Origin: Paludibacteraceae bacterium
Lineage (GTDB): Bacteria > Bacteroidota > Bacteroidia > Bacteroidales > Paludibacteraceae
Reading direction: 5' to 3'
Assembly: GCA_017965125.1 (NCBI GenBank)
Contig: JAGCQO010000112.1
Coordinates: 1-14,315 of the forward strand
Length of the DNA stretch: 14,315 nt
Part shown: piece by piece, positions 1 through 8,088 of the stretch
Position numbering within the stretch: the stretch's first letter is position 1
Layout: every line of letters begins with the position of its first letter
Program-made: the position numbers and the translations under genes
Notes under the pieces: generated by a model
The model's input: only the letters and a program-made list of their open reading frames with translations
Database searches by the model: none
What the model was told of the DNA's origin: nothing

Positions 1-399
1 AGACGAGAACTTGAATATGAACGGACGTGTACACTCGTCAGGCAGGTTGTCGTAAACCAAGTCTATGTACGAGCGGATGTCGTTCGTCGCCTCGTCGAGG
101 TTCGAGCCCCACTCGAACTCCAGGAGGATGACCGACATGTTGTCCTTTGAGGTTGAGGTTATCTCCTTGAGACCGTCAACCGAGTTCAAACTGTTCTCCA
201 AAACCTTGGACACGTTGGTCTCCACCTCGGTGGCGTTCGCTCCAGGGTAGGCTGTCATCACGGAAATGTATGGCGGCTCTATCTCTGGGAACTGGTCTAT
301 AGGCAGTTGTTTCAGAGAGAATAAGCCCAGGATTATCACGGCCACGAATATCAGCGCAGTCGTGATGGGCTTGGTGATAGCGGTTTTATATATTGCCAT
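1..399 (-). CDS. RND efflux pump inner-membrane subunit (HAE1/AcrB-like), N-terminal part only
   Basis: Only the first 133 codons are present; the gene continues past the left edge of the window. RND pumps are trimeric inner-membrane proton antiporters that export drugs, detergents or other amphiphiles through a TolC-type channel. The visible part starts MAIYKTAITKPITTALIF. It has the first transmembrane helix at about residues 12-30, then the family hallmark DQFPEIEPPYISV (35-47) and AYPGANATEVE (50-60), followed by the start of the first porter subdomain (VLENSLNSVDGLKEI, 66-80). These match the hydrophobe/amphiphile efflux (HAE1) branch rather than heavy-metal pumps. The ATG lies 22 bp past the stop of the adaptor gene, so it is the third gene of the efflux operon. 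No Shine-Dalgarno sequence is visible, as is usual in Bacteroidota. The substrate cannot be told from the sequence. Confidence 0.93.
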   Translation of the reverse strand, partial: MAIYKTAITKPITTALIFVAVIILGLFSLKQLPIDQFPEIEPPYISVMTAYPGANATEVETNVSKVLENSLNSVDGLKEITSTSKDNMSVILLEFEWGSNLDEATNDIRSYIDLVYDNLPDECTRPFIFKFSS

Positions 400-421
400 T
401 TCTTACGAATCTCTTATTTGT

Positions 422-1447
422 TTACTTTACAATGTTAAGCTTGACTCCCTTCACGAGTCTTCCTTGGCCGGTTGTTACGACCTGGTCGCCTTCCTTCAGC
501 GAGTCGCAAATCAGTTCGACCTTCTCGTCGAATCTCTGTCCTACCTTCACAGACACTCTCTTTGCGTAGCCCTTGTCGTTTACGAACACGTAACGCTCGT
601 CTGAGCCCTGCAGCTTAAGAACTGACTGGTAAGGAACGATGATGGCGTTGTCCTTTCCGAGGTTGAGCGATGTGCGTGCGTACATACCTGGACGGAGCTT
701 GTTGCCTGGGTTGTTGATTCTCAGCTTGATGTTGAATGAGTGTGTAGCCTCGTCGATAGAAGGGTACACGATGTCGATTGTAGCTGGGAAAGTCTCGTCA
801 GGGTAGATGTCGGTTGTGATTGTCACCAGCATGCCCTTCTTGATTCTTGGCAAGTAACCCTCTGGTATTCCCACGATTGCCTTCAGCACGTTCACTTGCT
901 TGATTACGTAGATTGGTCTTGCTGCGTACAGCTCGCCGGTCTCGTAGTTCTTCTCAGTGACAACGCCTGAGATAGGCGACTTCACGAAGGTGTTCTTCTG
1001 CAAATAGTCGAGCTGCTCCTTGGTCTGGTCGTAGCTCAGCTTCACCTGGTCGTAAGACTGCTGGCTGACGCTTCCTGTCTTCTTCAGAGCCTCCATTCTG
1101 GCGAACTCTACTTTCAGGTTGGCGAAGGCGAGCTTTGTGTTGTTGTACTGTGTCTCGTCCATTTTCACGAGCATCTGTCCTGCGCTGACTCTCGAGTCAA
1201 CGTCAACATACAGCTTCTCGATGTGTCCCTGTATCGTTGGGGCGATGTTCACTGTCTCCCATCCGTCCAGAGTGGTCGAGATTTCTATGATTCGGTTTAT
1301 CTCCTCGCTTTTAAGAGTTGTCACCTTTACTTGTTCTACTCTTACGCTGTCTTCGTTCTGGTTTTCTCCCGATTTCTTGCCGCATCCAGTCATTACTCCG
1401 GCTGCTATTGTCATCAGGGCGATTGCTCTTAACTTGTTCATTTTCAT
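422..1447 (-). CDS. RND efflux periplasmic adaptor subunit (membrane fusion lipoprotein)
   Basis: This 341-residue protein is the adaptor (AcrA/MexA type) that joins the inner-membrane pump to the outer-membrane channel. The N-terminus is a lipoprotein signal peptide: a basic start, a hydrophobic stretch (about 8-20) and a lipobox VMTGC, so Cys22 is the likely lipidated residue. Domains follow the usual order: a lipoyl-like half (about 66-95, with APTIQGHIEKLYVDV and GQMLVKMD), a helical hairpin (about 96-155, with SVSQQSYDQVK), the returning lipoyl half (FVKSPISGVVTEKNYETGEL), a beta-barrel domain, and a membrane-proximal C-terminal domain (YAKRVSVKVGQRFDEKVE). Length is slightly shorter than E. 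coli AcrA, as I would expect for this family. Met3 is an alternative start that would not change the lipobox. It sits 33 bp after the channel gene and 22 bp before the pump gene, so the three are probably co-transcribed. Confidence 0.94.
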   Translation of the reverse strand: MKMNKLRAIALMTIAAGVMTGCGKKSGENQNEDSVRVEQVKVTTLKSEEINRIIEISTTLDGWETVNIAPTIQGHIEKLYVDVDSRVSAGQMLVKMDETQYNNTKLAFANLKVEFARMEALKKTGSVSQQSYDQVKLSYDQTKEQLDYLQKNTFVKSPISGVVTEKNYETGELYAARPIYVIKQVNVLKAIVGIPEGYLPRIKKGMLVTITTDIYPDETFPATIDIVYPSIDEATHSFNIKLRINNPGNKLRPGMYARTSLNLGKDNAIIVPYQSVLKLQGSDERYVFVNDKGYAKRVSVKVGQRFDEKVELICDSLKEGDQVVTTGQGRLVKGVKLNIVK

Positions 1448-1480
1448 TTATTTCGTTTTTATTTGATTTTCAATTATGTC

Positions 1481-2830
1481 TTATTTGCTTGTTGTTTGGG
1501 TAAAGGAGTTCGGCGTGTTGAGCAGTTTCTCGAGTGTTATCTGAGCGTTTATCAGGTCGCTCATTGCGCTCACATAGTTGCTCTGTGCGACTATGAGGTT
1601 TGTGCTTGCGTTAGTCACGTCGAGCGAAGATGCTGTTCCGTATCTGAACTTGTTGGTTGTGCTTGCCAGCACCTTGGCAGTCACTTCCAGGTTCTCCTCC
1701 TGAGTCTTGTAGTTCTCGTAAGTGGAGTTGAGGTTGAATCTTGCCTGTGCGTCCTGTATCTTCAGCTGGTCGGCTGTCAGTTCCAGTGTGCTTTGCGCTG
1801 TGGCTAAATCCATCTTCGCCGCCTTCACCTTGGCGTAGTTGCCGCCGCTTGTGAACGGTGTCCAGCTTGCGCTGATGCCAATTGTATGTGGTGGGTTGAA
1901 GTTTAATCCACCGTCGCCAAATGTCTGCTGGTTGTAGTATCTATAGAAAGCGGTTATTTGCGGACCGTAGTTCCACCATGCTTGTGTCACCTGCTTCTTG
2001 GCCAGTTCTGTGTTGGCTCTCAGCACTCTGTAGTCGTTGTTCTTGTTCAGGTCTATGCCTTGGCTCAGGAGCGAAAGCGCCTTCTCGGCGTTCAGCAGGT
2101 TGCCTATGGAGTCGGTGAGCACAATCTTTGTGTCGAAGCTGGCTCCGAGCAGTATCTTCATCGTGTTGTACAGTGTCTCGATCGAACGCTCTGTCTGGTT
2201 GATGGCATCCTTCATCGCTGCCACTTGCACTTTCAGCTGGTCGGCGTCGGTTTCCTCAGAGACTCCGACTCTCACAGCCTCGTCTGTAGCCGTCTGCAGT
2301 GTTTTGATGTTTTCCAGATTCTCCTTTAGCAGTCCGTTTGTCTTCTCGAGCATGAGAATGGACATGTAAGTTTGTTTCACGTCAGAAGAAATGTCCTGAT
2401 TGTTCTTCTCTGTGTTTATCTTTGATAATTCACTAGCGATTTTTGTCACGTTCGCGCCGGCTATTTGCGCTCCGCTTAACGTCATAGATGCTGTGGCAGT
2501 GAAAGTTCCTGTTGGGTTCATTTCTATTTTTTGTCCCATCAATTCAATTTCATTGCCAAGGAAGTTGTTATAGTCGTATCCTAACGTTACCTGTGGCAGC
2601 ATAGTCGAGATGACCTGCCATTTCTGCGCCTCGGCCTTTTTCTCGGCGTATGTGGCGTTCTGCATCGTGTGGTTATGGCTTATGGCGTACTGCTTCGCTT
2701 GTTCGAGAGAGATACGCAGGTTTGAGGATGATGCCGCTGAGTTGGTCTCCTGTGCCGTTGCCGACATCTGGCTGCCTATCAGGGCTATGCATCCAAGTGC
2801 TGTGGTTAAAAACTTGTTTCGTAAGTACAT
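1481..2830 (-). CDS. TolC-family outer membrane efflux channel
   Basis: This 449-residue protein is the outer-membrane exit duct of the tripartite pump. It begins with a Sec signal peptide (basic MYLRNK, hydrophobic core about 8-20, probable cleavage after SATA at residue 26). The mature part shows the two repeated outer membrane efflux protein halves, rich in long helices. The first contains LRISLEQAKQYAISHN and a stretch with KIASELSKINTEK; the second contains ASWTPFTSGG and a TELAKKQ-type helix, and the C-terminus ends with LIVAQSNYVSAMSDLINAQI. The mature N-terminus has no lipobox Cys, unlike OprM. It is the first gene of the operon; channel-adaptor-pump order is common in Bacteroidota but differs from the acrAB/mexAB arrangement. 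No TetR or MarR type regulator gene is adjacent within the window. A candidate -7 box lies 40 bp before the ATG. Confidence 0.93.
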   Translation of the reverse strand: MYLRNKFLTTALGCIALIGSQMSATAQETNSAASSSNLRISLEQAKQYAISHNHTMQNATYAEKKAEAQKWQVISTMLPQVTLGYDYNNFLGNEIELMGQKIEMNPTGTFTATASMTLSGAQIAGANVTKIASELSKINTEKNNQDISSDVKQTYMSILMLEKTNGLLKENLENIKTLQTATDEAVRVGVSEETDADQLKVQVAAMKDAINQTERSIETLYNTMKILLGASFDTKIVLTDSIGNLLNAEKALSLLSQGIDLNKNNDYRVLRANTELAKKQVTQAWWNYGPQITAFYRYYNQQTFGDGGLNFNPPHTIGISASWTPFTSGGNYAKVKAAKMDLATAQSTLELTADQLKIQDAQARFNLNSTYENYKTQEENLEVTAKVLASTTNKFRYGTASSLDVTNASTNLIVAQSNYVSAMSDLINAQITLEKLLNTPNSFTQTTSK

Positions 2831-2869
2831 TTTATTATGGATATAGATTTCTGTTTATTTTTTAGCGCA

Positions 2870-2877
2870 CAAAAATA
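2870..2877 (-). promoter_or_regulatory. Candidate Bacteroidota -7 promoter box for the efflux operon
   Basis: Read on the minus strand this is TATTTTTG, a full match to the TAnnTTTG box used by the main sigma factor of Bacteroidota. It lies 40 bp upstream of the channel gene ATG, giving a short leader of about 30 nt. No good -33 TTTG is seen at the expected 19-21 bp spacing, so the call rests on the -7 box and position only. The same octamer precedes lpxD. Confidence 0.45.
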
Positions 2878-2964
2878 AAATCAATGTGCCGAAATTTCTA
2901 TTATAAAGTATGTATAACGGACAAAAAACGGCTTGAAATAGCACACTTTTGTTGGCATTTAAGG

Positions 2965-3004
2965 AAAAAAAACAATCAACGGGACTTTTGTGAAAATAGT
3001 CCCG
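2965..3004 (-). terminator. glnS: Rho-independent terminator after glnS
   Basis: The 207-bp gap 2831-3037 contains a perfect 7-bp inverted repeat, CGGGACT (2980-2986) with AGTCCCG (2998-3004), extended by A/T pairs after one mismatch. Transcribed from the minus strand it begins 33 bp past the glnS stop and is followed, after about 7 nt, by a run of eight T. The displaced T run makes it less than ideal, but its place at the end of the lpx-glnS operon and before the efflux promoter fits. A shorter T-rich stretch on the plus side means it could also act in the other direction. Confidence 0.6.
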
Positions 3005-3037
3005 CCGATTTTTAAGTTTTTGAACGATGTGTTCTGC

Positions 3038-4789
3038 TTATTTCATTTTCTCCTTAGACCAGCTGTCTTTCAAGGTCACTGTTCTGTTGAATACTAATGC
3101 GTCTGGCTTCGAGTCAGGGTCCACATTGTAGTAACCTATGCGCTGGAACTGCAGGTAGTCAAGCGGCTTGGCGTTGGTCAGCCACTTCTCGACGTAGGCT
3201 GTCTTCACCTCGAGCGAGTTCGGATTGATGAAGTGGCGCATGTCCTCTATGTCGATGCGCTCCTTGCCGAGGCTCTTGGAGTAGGCTGCCACTTCGTCGC
3301 GTGGGTTCGCCACCATCCACAGTCGGTCGTAGTTTCTTATCTCTGCCTTCACGCAGTGGTCAACGCTGACCCAGTGGATTGTCTTGCCCTTGATTTTCAT
3401 GTTCGAGTTCGCCTCGCCTGTCTTTGTCTCAGGGATGTATTCGGCGTGTATCTCGACTATGTTTCCTTCGGCGTCCTTCACGATGCACTCCTCGGGATTC
3501 TCCGAGCATCTGATGATGTAGGCGTTCTTCAGGCGCACCTCCTTGCCCGGACCAAGACGGAAGAACTTCTTCGGAGCATCCTCCATGAAGTCGTCGCGTT
3601 CGATCCACAAGTTGCGCGAGAATGTTATCTGGTGCGTGTCGCTGTTCTCGTCCTCTGGGTTGTTTATCGCAGTCAGGTCCTCGGTCTTGCCTTCCGGATA
3701 GTTGGTTATGACGAGTTTGACAGGGTCGATGACGGCGCTGACGCGTGTCGCTCTTGTGTTGAGGTCCTCACGTATAGCGCTTTCCATGAGTGCCATCTCG
3801 TTGAGGGCGTCGAATGTAGTGTATCCGATTTTGTCGATGAACTTCACGATTCCTTCAGGCGAGTAGCCTCTGCGGCGGAAGCCTGAGATTGTAGGCATTC
3901 GTGGGTCGTCCCATCCTGCCACAACGCCCTCGTTTGTCAACATAAGCAAGTTGCGCTTCGAGAGCAGTATGTGCGTGAGGTTCAGCTTGTTGAACTCGGT
4001 CTGACGAGGACGGTTGTCGTCCATTGGCTTGTCGTCGCCAGCCACTTCCTTTGCCCAATCGACAAACAGGTCGTAGAGTGGGCGATGGCTTACGAACTCC
4101 AGTGTGCAGAGCGAGTGTGTCACGCCTTCCCAGTAGTCGCACTGGCCGTGTGTGTAGTCGTACATCGGATATGCGTTCCACTTGTTGCCTGTGCGCCAGT
4201 GCGGCATGTTGAGCACACGGTACATGATAGGGTCGCGGAAGTGCATGTTCGGGCTCGCCATGTCTATCTTGGCACGGAGCACCATTTTGCCTGGCTCCAT
4301 GTTGCCTGAGTTCATCTGCTCGAAGAGCGCAAGGCTTTCCTCTACCGGACGGTCGCGGTAAGGCGAGTTCTGACCTGGCTGGGTCGGAGTGCCTTTCTGC
4401 GCAGCGATTTGTTCTGCTGTCTGCTCGTCCACGTATGCCTTGCCACGCTTGATGAGCTCCACGGCGAGGTCCCAAAGCTGCTGGAAGTAGTCGGAAGCGT
4501 AGAAAATATTGCCCCACTTGAAGCCAAGCCACTCGATGTCGCGCTTGATGGCTTCTACATATTCGGTGTCCTCTTTCTGAGGGTTCGTGTCGTCCAAACG
4601 CAGGTTGCAGACGCCGCCGTACTTCTGGGCTATGCCGAAGTCGAGCGCGATGGCTTTCGCATGTCCTATGTGCAGATAACCGTTTGGCTCTGGCGGAAAA
4701 CGTGTCTGTAAACGGCCTCCATTCTTGCCCTCGGCAAGATCCTTCTCCACTTTTTGCTCTATAAAATTGAGGCTTTTCTTTTCTTCCAT
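3038..4789 (-). CDS. glnS: Glutaminyl-tRNA synthetase
   Basis: This 583-residue class I enzyme attaches glutamine to tRNA-Gln in the cytoplasm. The catalytic Rossmann fold begins with TRFPPEPNGYLHIGHAKAI, with the HIGH motif at residues 40-43; the KMSKS-equivalent loop is LLSKR at 275-279, followed by GWDDPRMPTISGFRRRGYSP. The family-specific block PMYDYTHGQCDYWEGVTHSL and the two C-terminal anticodon-binding beta barrels (about 350-560, with FFRLGPGKEVRLKNAY and GKTIHWVSVDHCVKAEIR) identify GlnRS rather than GluRS. It is slightly longer than E. coli GlnRS (554), partly from a short insertion near residues 245-258 and a longer C-terminus. The ATG is 16 bp after the lpxA stop, so it looks like the last gene of the lipid A operon, and a hairpin terminator follows. 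Its presence implies direct Gln-tRNA charging rather than the Glu-tRNA amidation route. Confidence 0.97.
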   Translation of the reverse strand: MEEKKSLNFIEQKVEKDLAEGKNGGRLQTRFPPEPNGYLHIGHAKAIALDFGIAQKYGGVCNLRLDDTNPQKEDTEYVEAIKRDIEWLGFKWGNIFYASDYFQQLWDLAVELIKRGKAYVDEQTAEQIAAQKGTPTQPGQNSPYRDRPVEESLALFEQMNSGNMEPGKMVLRAKIDMASPNMHFRDPIMYRVLNMPHWRTGNKWNAYPMYDYTHGQCDYWEGVTHSLCTLEFVSHRPLYDLFVDWAKEVAGDDKPMDDNRPRQTEFNKLNLTHILLSKRNLLMLTNEGVVAGWDDPRMPTISGFRRRGYSPEGIVKFIDKIGYTTFDALNEMALMESAIREDLNTRATRVSAVIDPVKLVITNYPEGKTEDLTAINNPEDENSDTHQITFSRNLWIERDDFMEDAPKKFFRLGPGKEVRLKNAYIIRCSENPEECIVKDAEGNIVEIHAEYIPETKTGEANSNMKIKGKTIHWVSVDHCVKAEIRNYDRLWMVANPRDEVAAYSKSLGKERIDIEDMRHFINPNSLEVKTAYVEKWLTNAKPLDYLQFQRIGYYNVDPDSKPDALVFNRTVTLKDSWSKEKMK

Positions 4790-4793
4790 GTCG

Positions 4794-4800
4794 CTTCCCT
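4794..4800 (-). promoter_or_regulatory. glnS: Possible Shine-Dalgarno sequence of glnS
   Basis: On the minus strand AGGGAAG ends 4 nt before the glnS ATG. Most other starts in this window are preceded by A/T-rich sequence without a purine-rich SD, so this is an exception. The spacing is on the short side, and whether the ribosome uses it is uncertain. Confidence 0.3.
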
Positions 4801-4805
4801 GCGGA

Positions 4806-5576
4806 TTAGTTGTTTATGATTCCTCTTGAAGAAGACTTTATAAAGTCGATGATTGTTCTCTTTTCCACGCACTCTGGCACTTCCTTCTCGGCCAATTCGA
4901 TTGCCTGGGAGAAGTTCAGTCCTGGCTGGTAGATGAGTCTGTAGGTTCTCTGTATAGCGTCGATCTGCTCGTTTGTGAAGCCTCTTCTCTTCAGTCCTAC
5001 AGAGTTGATTCCGATGAAACGGAGTGGCTCACGGCCTACCATTGCGTATGGCGGAATGTCCTTTGGCGCTCTTGAACCGCCCTGCATCATCACCTGTGTG
5101 CCGATGTGGGTGAACTGGTGTATCAGAGTGCCTCCTCCGATTGTCGCATAGTCCTCGATAACGACTTCGCCAGCTATCTGGCATGCGTTTGATGTGATGA
5201 TATGGTTGCCGAGTTTGCAGTCGTGTGCCACGTGGCAGTAAGCCATAATGAGACAGTCGTCGCCGATTATGGTTGTGTTCTTCGAGGCTGTTCCTCTGTT
5301 CACGGTCACATACTCACGGATTGTGGTTCTGTCGCCGATTACAGCTGTTGTCTTCTCGCCTTTGAACTTCAAGTCCTGTGGTATGTTGCTTATCACAGCG
5401 CCTGTGCATATCAGACAGTCTTTGCCTATTCTTGCTCCGTCGAGTATCACGGCGTTCGACATGATTTCTGTGCCGTCACCGATTACTACGTCGTCTGCGA
5501 TAGTCACAAAAGGACCGATTTTTACGTTTTTGCCTATTTTTGCCTTAGGGCTAACTTGGCTTAATGGGTAATCCAT
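4806..5576 (-). CDS. lpxA: Acyl-ACP--UDP-N-acetylglucosamine O-acyltransferase
   Basis: LpxA performs the first step of lipid A synthesis, moving a 3-hydroxyacyl chain from acyl carrier protein to the 3-OH of UDP-GlcNAc in the cytoplasm. The 256-residue protein is a left-handed parallel beta-helix of hexapeptide repeats (about 1-185) followed by a helical C-terminal part (GLKRRGFTNEQIDAIQRTYR). The catalytic block CHVAHDCKLGNH places the general-base His at residue 118, equivalent to E. coli His125, and HQF follows at 153-155. By hand alignment Gly166 matches E. coli Gly173, the acyl-chain 'ruler'; a small residue here fits long hydroxyacyl donors, as expected for Bacteroidota, but that is inference. 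It lies 12 bp after lpxC/fabZ and 16 bp before glnS. The start MDYPLSQVSP begins directly at the first hexapeptide coil. Confidence 0.97.
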   Translation of the reverse strand: MDYPLSQVSPKAKIGKNVKIGPFVTIADDVVIGDGTEIMSNAVILDGARIGKDCLICTGAVISNIPQDLKFKGEKTTAVIGDRTTIREYVTVNRGTASKNTTIIGDDCLIMAYCHVAHDCKLGNHIITSNACQIAGEVVIEDYATIGGGTLIHQFTHIGTQVMMQGGSRAPKDIPPYAMVGREPLRFIGINSVGLKRRGFTNEQIDAIQRTYRLIYQPGLNFSQAIELAEKEVPECVEKRTIIDFIKSSSRGIINN

Positions 5577-5588
5577 ATTATTTAGTTT

Positions 5589-6974
5589 TTATTCCTTGTT
5601 CTTTATGATAATAGCCTGTAAATCAGCTTCTGTTGTTATCTTGTCGCCAACGAATGCGGTACACTTCATGTGTACGATTCCGCGTCTTATAGGCTCGATG
5701 AGCTGAAGCGAGAATATCAGTGTGTCGCCTGGAACGACCTTGTTTCTGAACCTTACTTCGTTCATCTTTGTGAAGTAGGTCGAGTATTTCTCTGGCTCGT
5801 CAACGTTGCAAAGCGCCAGAATACCTCCTGTCTGCGCCATCGCCTCGACGATGAGCACTCCCGGCATCACAGGCTCGTCAGGGAAGTGTCCCACGAACCA
5901 TGCTTCTGTTCCGGTCACGTTCTTCACGCCCACGACGTGGCTCTTGCTCAGCTCGATGATCTTGTCAACAAGCTGGAATGGCCAGCGGTGTGGCAACAGC
6001 TTCTTGATGCCGTTGATGTCGTATATCGGCTCCTTGTTCGGGTCGTATATCGGAGCCATCACGTCCTGTCTTTTCAGTGCGTGTCTTATCTTCTTTGCAA
6101 ATGCAGTGTTTGTGGTGTGGCCAGGCTTCAGCGCTATCACCTTGCCGACGATTGGCATTCCTATGAGCGCGAGGTCGCCTATCAGGTCAAGGAGCTTGTG
6201 GCGTGCTGGCTCGTTGTTGAAACGGAGCGGACCGCTGATGTATCCCAGCTCCTTTGAGTCCATGTGCTTTGTTCCGGTCACCTGTGCCAGATGGTCGAAA
6301 TCCTCCTGGCTCATCTCCTTGTCGTAGATGACAATCGCGTTGTCCAGGTCGCCGCCCTTTATGTAGTTGGCCTTCAGCAGCGGCTCTATCTCTCTCACGA
6401 ATACGAATGTGCGGCAAGGGGAGATTTCCTCGGCGTATTTCTCCATATCGTCAAGCTCAGCGAACTGGTTGTTGAGGATAGGGGAGTTGAAGTCCACGCC
6501 CACGCTCAGACTGAAGTGGTTGTCTGGCAGGAGTATGATTTTCGAACCGCTCTTCTCGTCGAAGTACTCGGTTCTTTGCTTCACTACGTAGTATGTTTTT
6601 TCGGCGTTCTGCTCTTGGATGCCGACTTTCTCGATGTTCTCGACATAGAATTTTGCGCTTCCGTCGAGGATTGGCAGCTCAGGGGCGTTCACCTCAAGTA
6701 TGGCGTTGTCTATGCCATAAGCGAAAAGGGCTGACATCGCGTGCTCGATTGTGCTCACTGCGACATCGCCTTTCTTTATAACCGTTCCTCGGTTTGTGCC
6801 ATCGACGTTCTCTGCCAGCGCTGCTATCTCAGGAGCGCCTTCGAGGTCAACTCTCTTTATTTTTATACCATAGTTTTCTGGTGCTGGGCAAACTTTCAGT
6901 GTGATGTCCATACCAGTGTGTAACCCTTTGCTTCTCAGAGTGAATGAGTCTTTCAGAGTTCTCTGGTTTGCCAT
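5589..6974 (-). CDS. lpxC/fabZ: Bifunctional UDP-3-O-acyl-GlcNAc deacetylase / 3-hydroxyacyl-ACP dehydratase fusion
   Basis: This 461-residue protein fuses two enzymes. Residues about 1-300 are LpxC, the zinc deacetylase that commits the cell to lipid A synthesis. Zinc ligands are visible as His78 (in STIEHAMSAL), His259 and Asp263 (in ARHKLLDLIGD), with the catalytic His286 in LKPGHTTN. Residues about 318-461 are FabZ, which dehydrates 3-hydroxyacyl-ACP in fatty acid elongation; it has LLPHRWPF (326-333), catalytic His363 in VGHFPDEPVMPG and Glu377 in VEAMAQ, with the usual 14-residue spacing. All key residues are intact in both halves. The fusion is known in Bacteroidota and relatives. It pairs two activities that compete for 3-hydroxyacyl-ACP, so a fixed ratio may balance phospholipid and lipid A output. 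It sits 23 bp after lpxD and 12 bp before lpxA. Confidence 0.97.
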   Translation of the reverse strand: MANQRTLKDSFTLRSKGLHTGMDITLKVCPAPENYGIKIKRVDLEGAPEIAALAENVDGTNRGTVIKKGDVAVSTIEHAMSALFAYGIDNAILEVNAPELPILDGSAKFYVENIEKVGIQEQNAEKTYYVVKQRTEYFDEKSGSKIILLPDNHFSLSVGVDFNSPILNNQFAELDDMEKYAEEISPCRTFVFVREIEPLLKANYIKGGDLDNAIVIYDKEMSQEDFDHLAQVTGTKHMDSKELGYISGPLRFNNEPARHKLLDLIGDLALIGMPIVGKVIALKPGHTTNTAFAKKIRHALKRQDVMAPIYDPNKEPIYDINGIKKLLPHRWPFQLVDKIIELSKSHVVGVKNVTGTEAWFVGHFPDEPVMPGVLIVEAMAQTGGILALCNVDEPEKYSTYFTKMNEVRFRNKVVPGDTLIFSLQLIEPIRRGIVHMKCTAFVGDKITTEADLQAIIIKNKE

Positions 6975-6997
6975 GTCTTTTTTGTGTTTATTTTATT

Positions 6998-8041
6998 TCA
7001 GTTTCTTTTTAATTCCTCAACTTCCTTCTTCAGAGCGTTGAACTCCTCGTAAATCTCTGGCAGCTTGTGTTCTATAGCTGTCATTCTCTTGTATTTCATG
7101 AGTGGTCTTACTGGGTAACCCATGAGCATCTCACCTTCGTTCTTCACGCTTCTGCTACAGCCGGACTGCGCACCGAACACTGTTCTGTCGGCGATTGAGA
7201 TATGTCCGACGATGCCGACCTGGCCAGCCAAGATGCAGTTCTTGCCGATTTTTGTCGAACCGGCGATTCCGCACTGTGCCGCCATGGCTGTGTTGTCGCC
7301 CACCTCCACGTTGTGCGCTATGTGTACGAGGTTGTCGAGCTTCACGTCCTTGTGGATGTGTGTCGAGCCCATTGTCGAGCGGTCTATCGTTGTGTTCGCG
7401 CCTATCTCCACATTGTCCTCCACATACACGTTGCCTATCTGTGGCAGCTTGCTCCAGCTTCCGTCCTTCTCTGGCACGAAGCCGAATCCGTCAGCGCCGA
7501 GCACGCAGCCTGAGTGCAGAATGCAGTTCGCACCCACAACGCAGCTGTCGTAAATCTTCACTCCTGCGTAAAGGGTAGTGTTCGCGCCTATCTTCGTGTT
7601 GTGGCCTAAGAAAACTTGTGGGTAGATTCTCGCGCCGTCGGCTATCTCGACGTTGTTGCCTATGTAGGCGAACTCTCCGATGTAAACGTCCTTGCCTATC
7701 TTCGCCGTCTCCGAAACGAAGGCTAATGGCGAGATGCCGGCTGCTGGCTTAGGCATGTTCGCTGCCACAAGGTTGAGCAGCAGTGAGAGCGCCTTGTACG
7801 AGTCCTCGACCTTGATGAGAGTGGCTTTCACGTCTCTTTCTGGCTCGAAGGTGTTGTTCACAAGCACGATGCTTGCGTTTGTCTCGTAGATGTACGGCGT
7901 GTATTTTGGATTTGATAGAAATGTCAGCGTTCCAGGCTTGCCATTCTCTATTTTTGACAGGTTATTTACTTTGACCTCAGGGTCGCCAATTATGCTTCCT
8001 TTTAGAAAGTCGGCAATCTGTTGAGCTGAAAATTCTATCAT
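6998..8041 (-). CDS. lpxD: UDP-3-O-acylglucosamine N-acyltransferase
   Basis: LpxD adds the second 3-hydroxyacyl chain to the 2-amino group of the glucosamine in lipid A synthesis. The product is 347 residues: an N-terminal uridine-binding domain (about 1-105, [15 protein letters not shown] to [10 protein letters not shown]), a hexapeptide left-handed beta-helix (about 105-310), and a short charged C-terminal helix ([16 protein letters not shown]). The catalytic His is His243 in [13 protein letters not shown], equivalent to E. coli His239. I chose the ATG at 8041 because [13 protein letters not shown] is where the family begins; an upstream TTG at 8092 would add 17 residues with no family counterpart, lies upstream of a good promoter box and overlaps the preceding gene's stop. 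It is the first gene of the lpxD-lpxC/fabZ-lpxA-glnS cluster. Confidence 0.96.
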   Translation of the reverse strand: MIEFSAQQIADFLKGSIIGDPEVKVNNLSKIENGKPGTLTFLSNPKYTPYIYETNASIVLVNNTFEPERDVKATLIKVEDSYKALSLLLNLVAANMPKPAAGISPLAFVSETAKIGKDVYIGEFAYIGNNVEIADGARIYPQVFLGHNTKIGANTTLYAGVKIYDSCVVGANCILHSGCVLGADGFGFVPEKDGSWSKLPQIGNVYVEDNVEIGANTTIDRSTMGSTHIHKDVKLDNLVHIAHNVEVGDNTAMAAQCGIAGSTKIGKNCILAGQVGIVGHISIADRTVFGAQSGCSRSVKNEGEMLMGYPVRPLMKYKRMTAIEHKLPEIYEEFNALKKEVEELKRN

Positions 8042-8069
8042 TATGCGTCTTTCTTTATTGTGTGATTTA

Positions 8070-8077
8070 CAAAAATA
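8070..8077 (-). promoter_or_regulatory. Candidate Bacteroidota -7 promoter box for the lpxD-lpxC/fabZ-lpxA-glnS operon
   Basis: The minus strand reads TATTTTTG, a full TAnnTTTG match, in the 47-bp spacer between the HD-domain gene and lpxD. A partial -33 element (ATTG) lies 22 bp further upstream, inside the end of the HD-domain gene. The predicted start leaves a leader of about 20-25 nt before the lpxD ATG. This would let lipid A genes be transcribed independently of the signalling genes upstream. Confidence 0.5.
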
Positions 8078-8088
8078 TGAATTTTTGA

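Noticed and set aside
3855..4532. A 225-residue minus-strand open frame and a 217-residue plus-strand open frame (3233-3886) inside glnS
   Set aside because: Both overlap the fully conserved GlnRS coding sequence in other frames and have compositions rich in Arg, Ala, His or Val-Cys typical of shadow frames; no family features seen.
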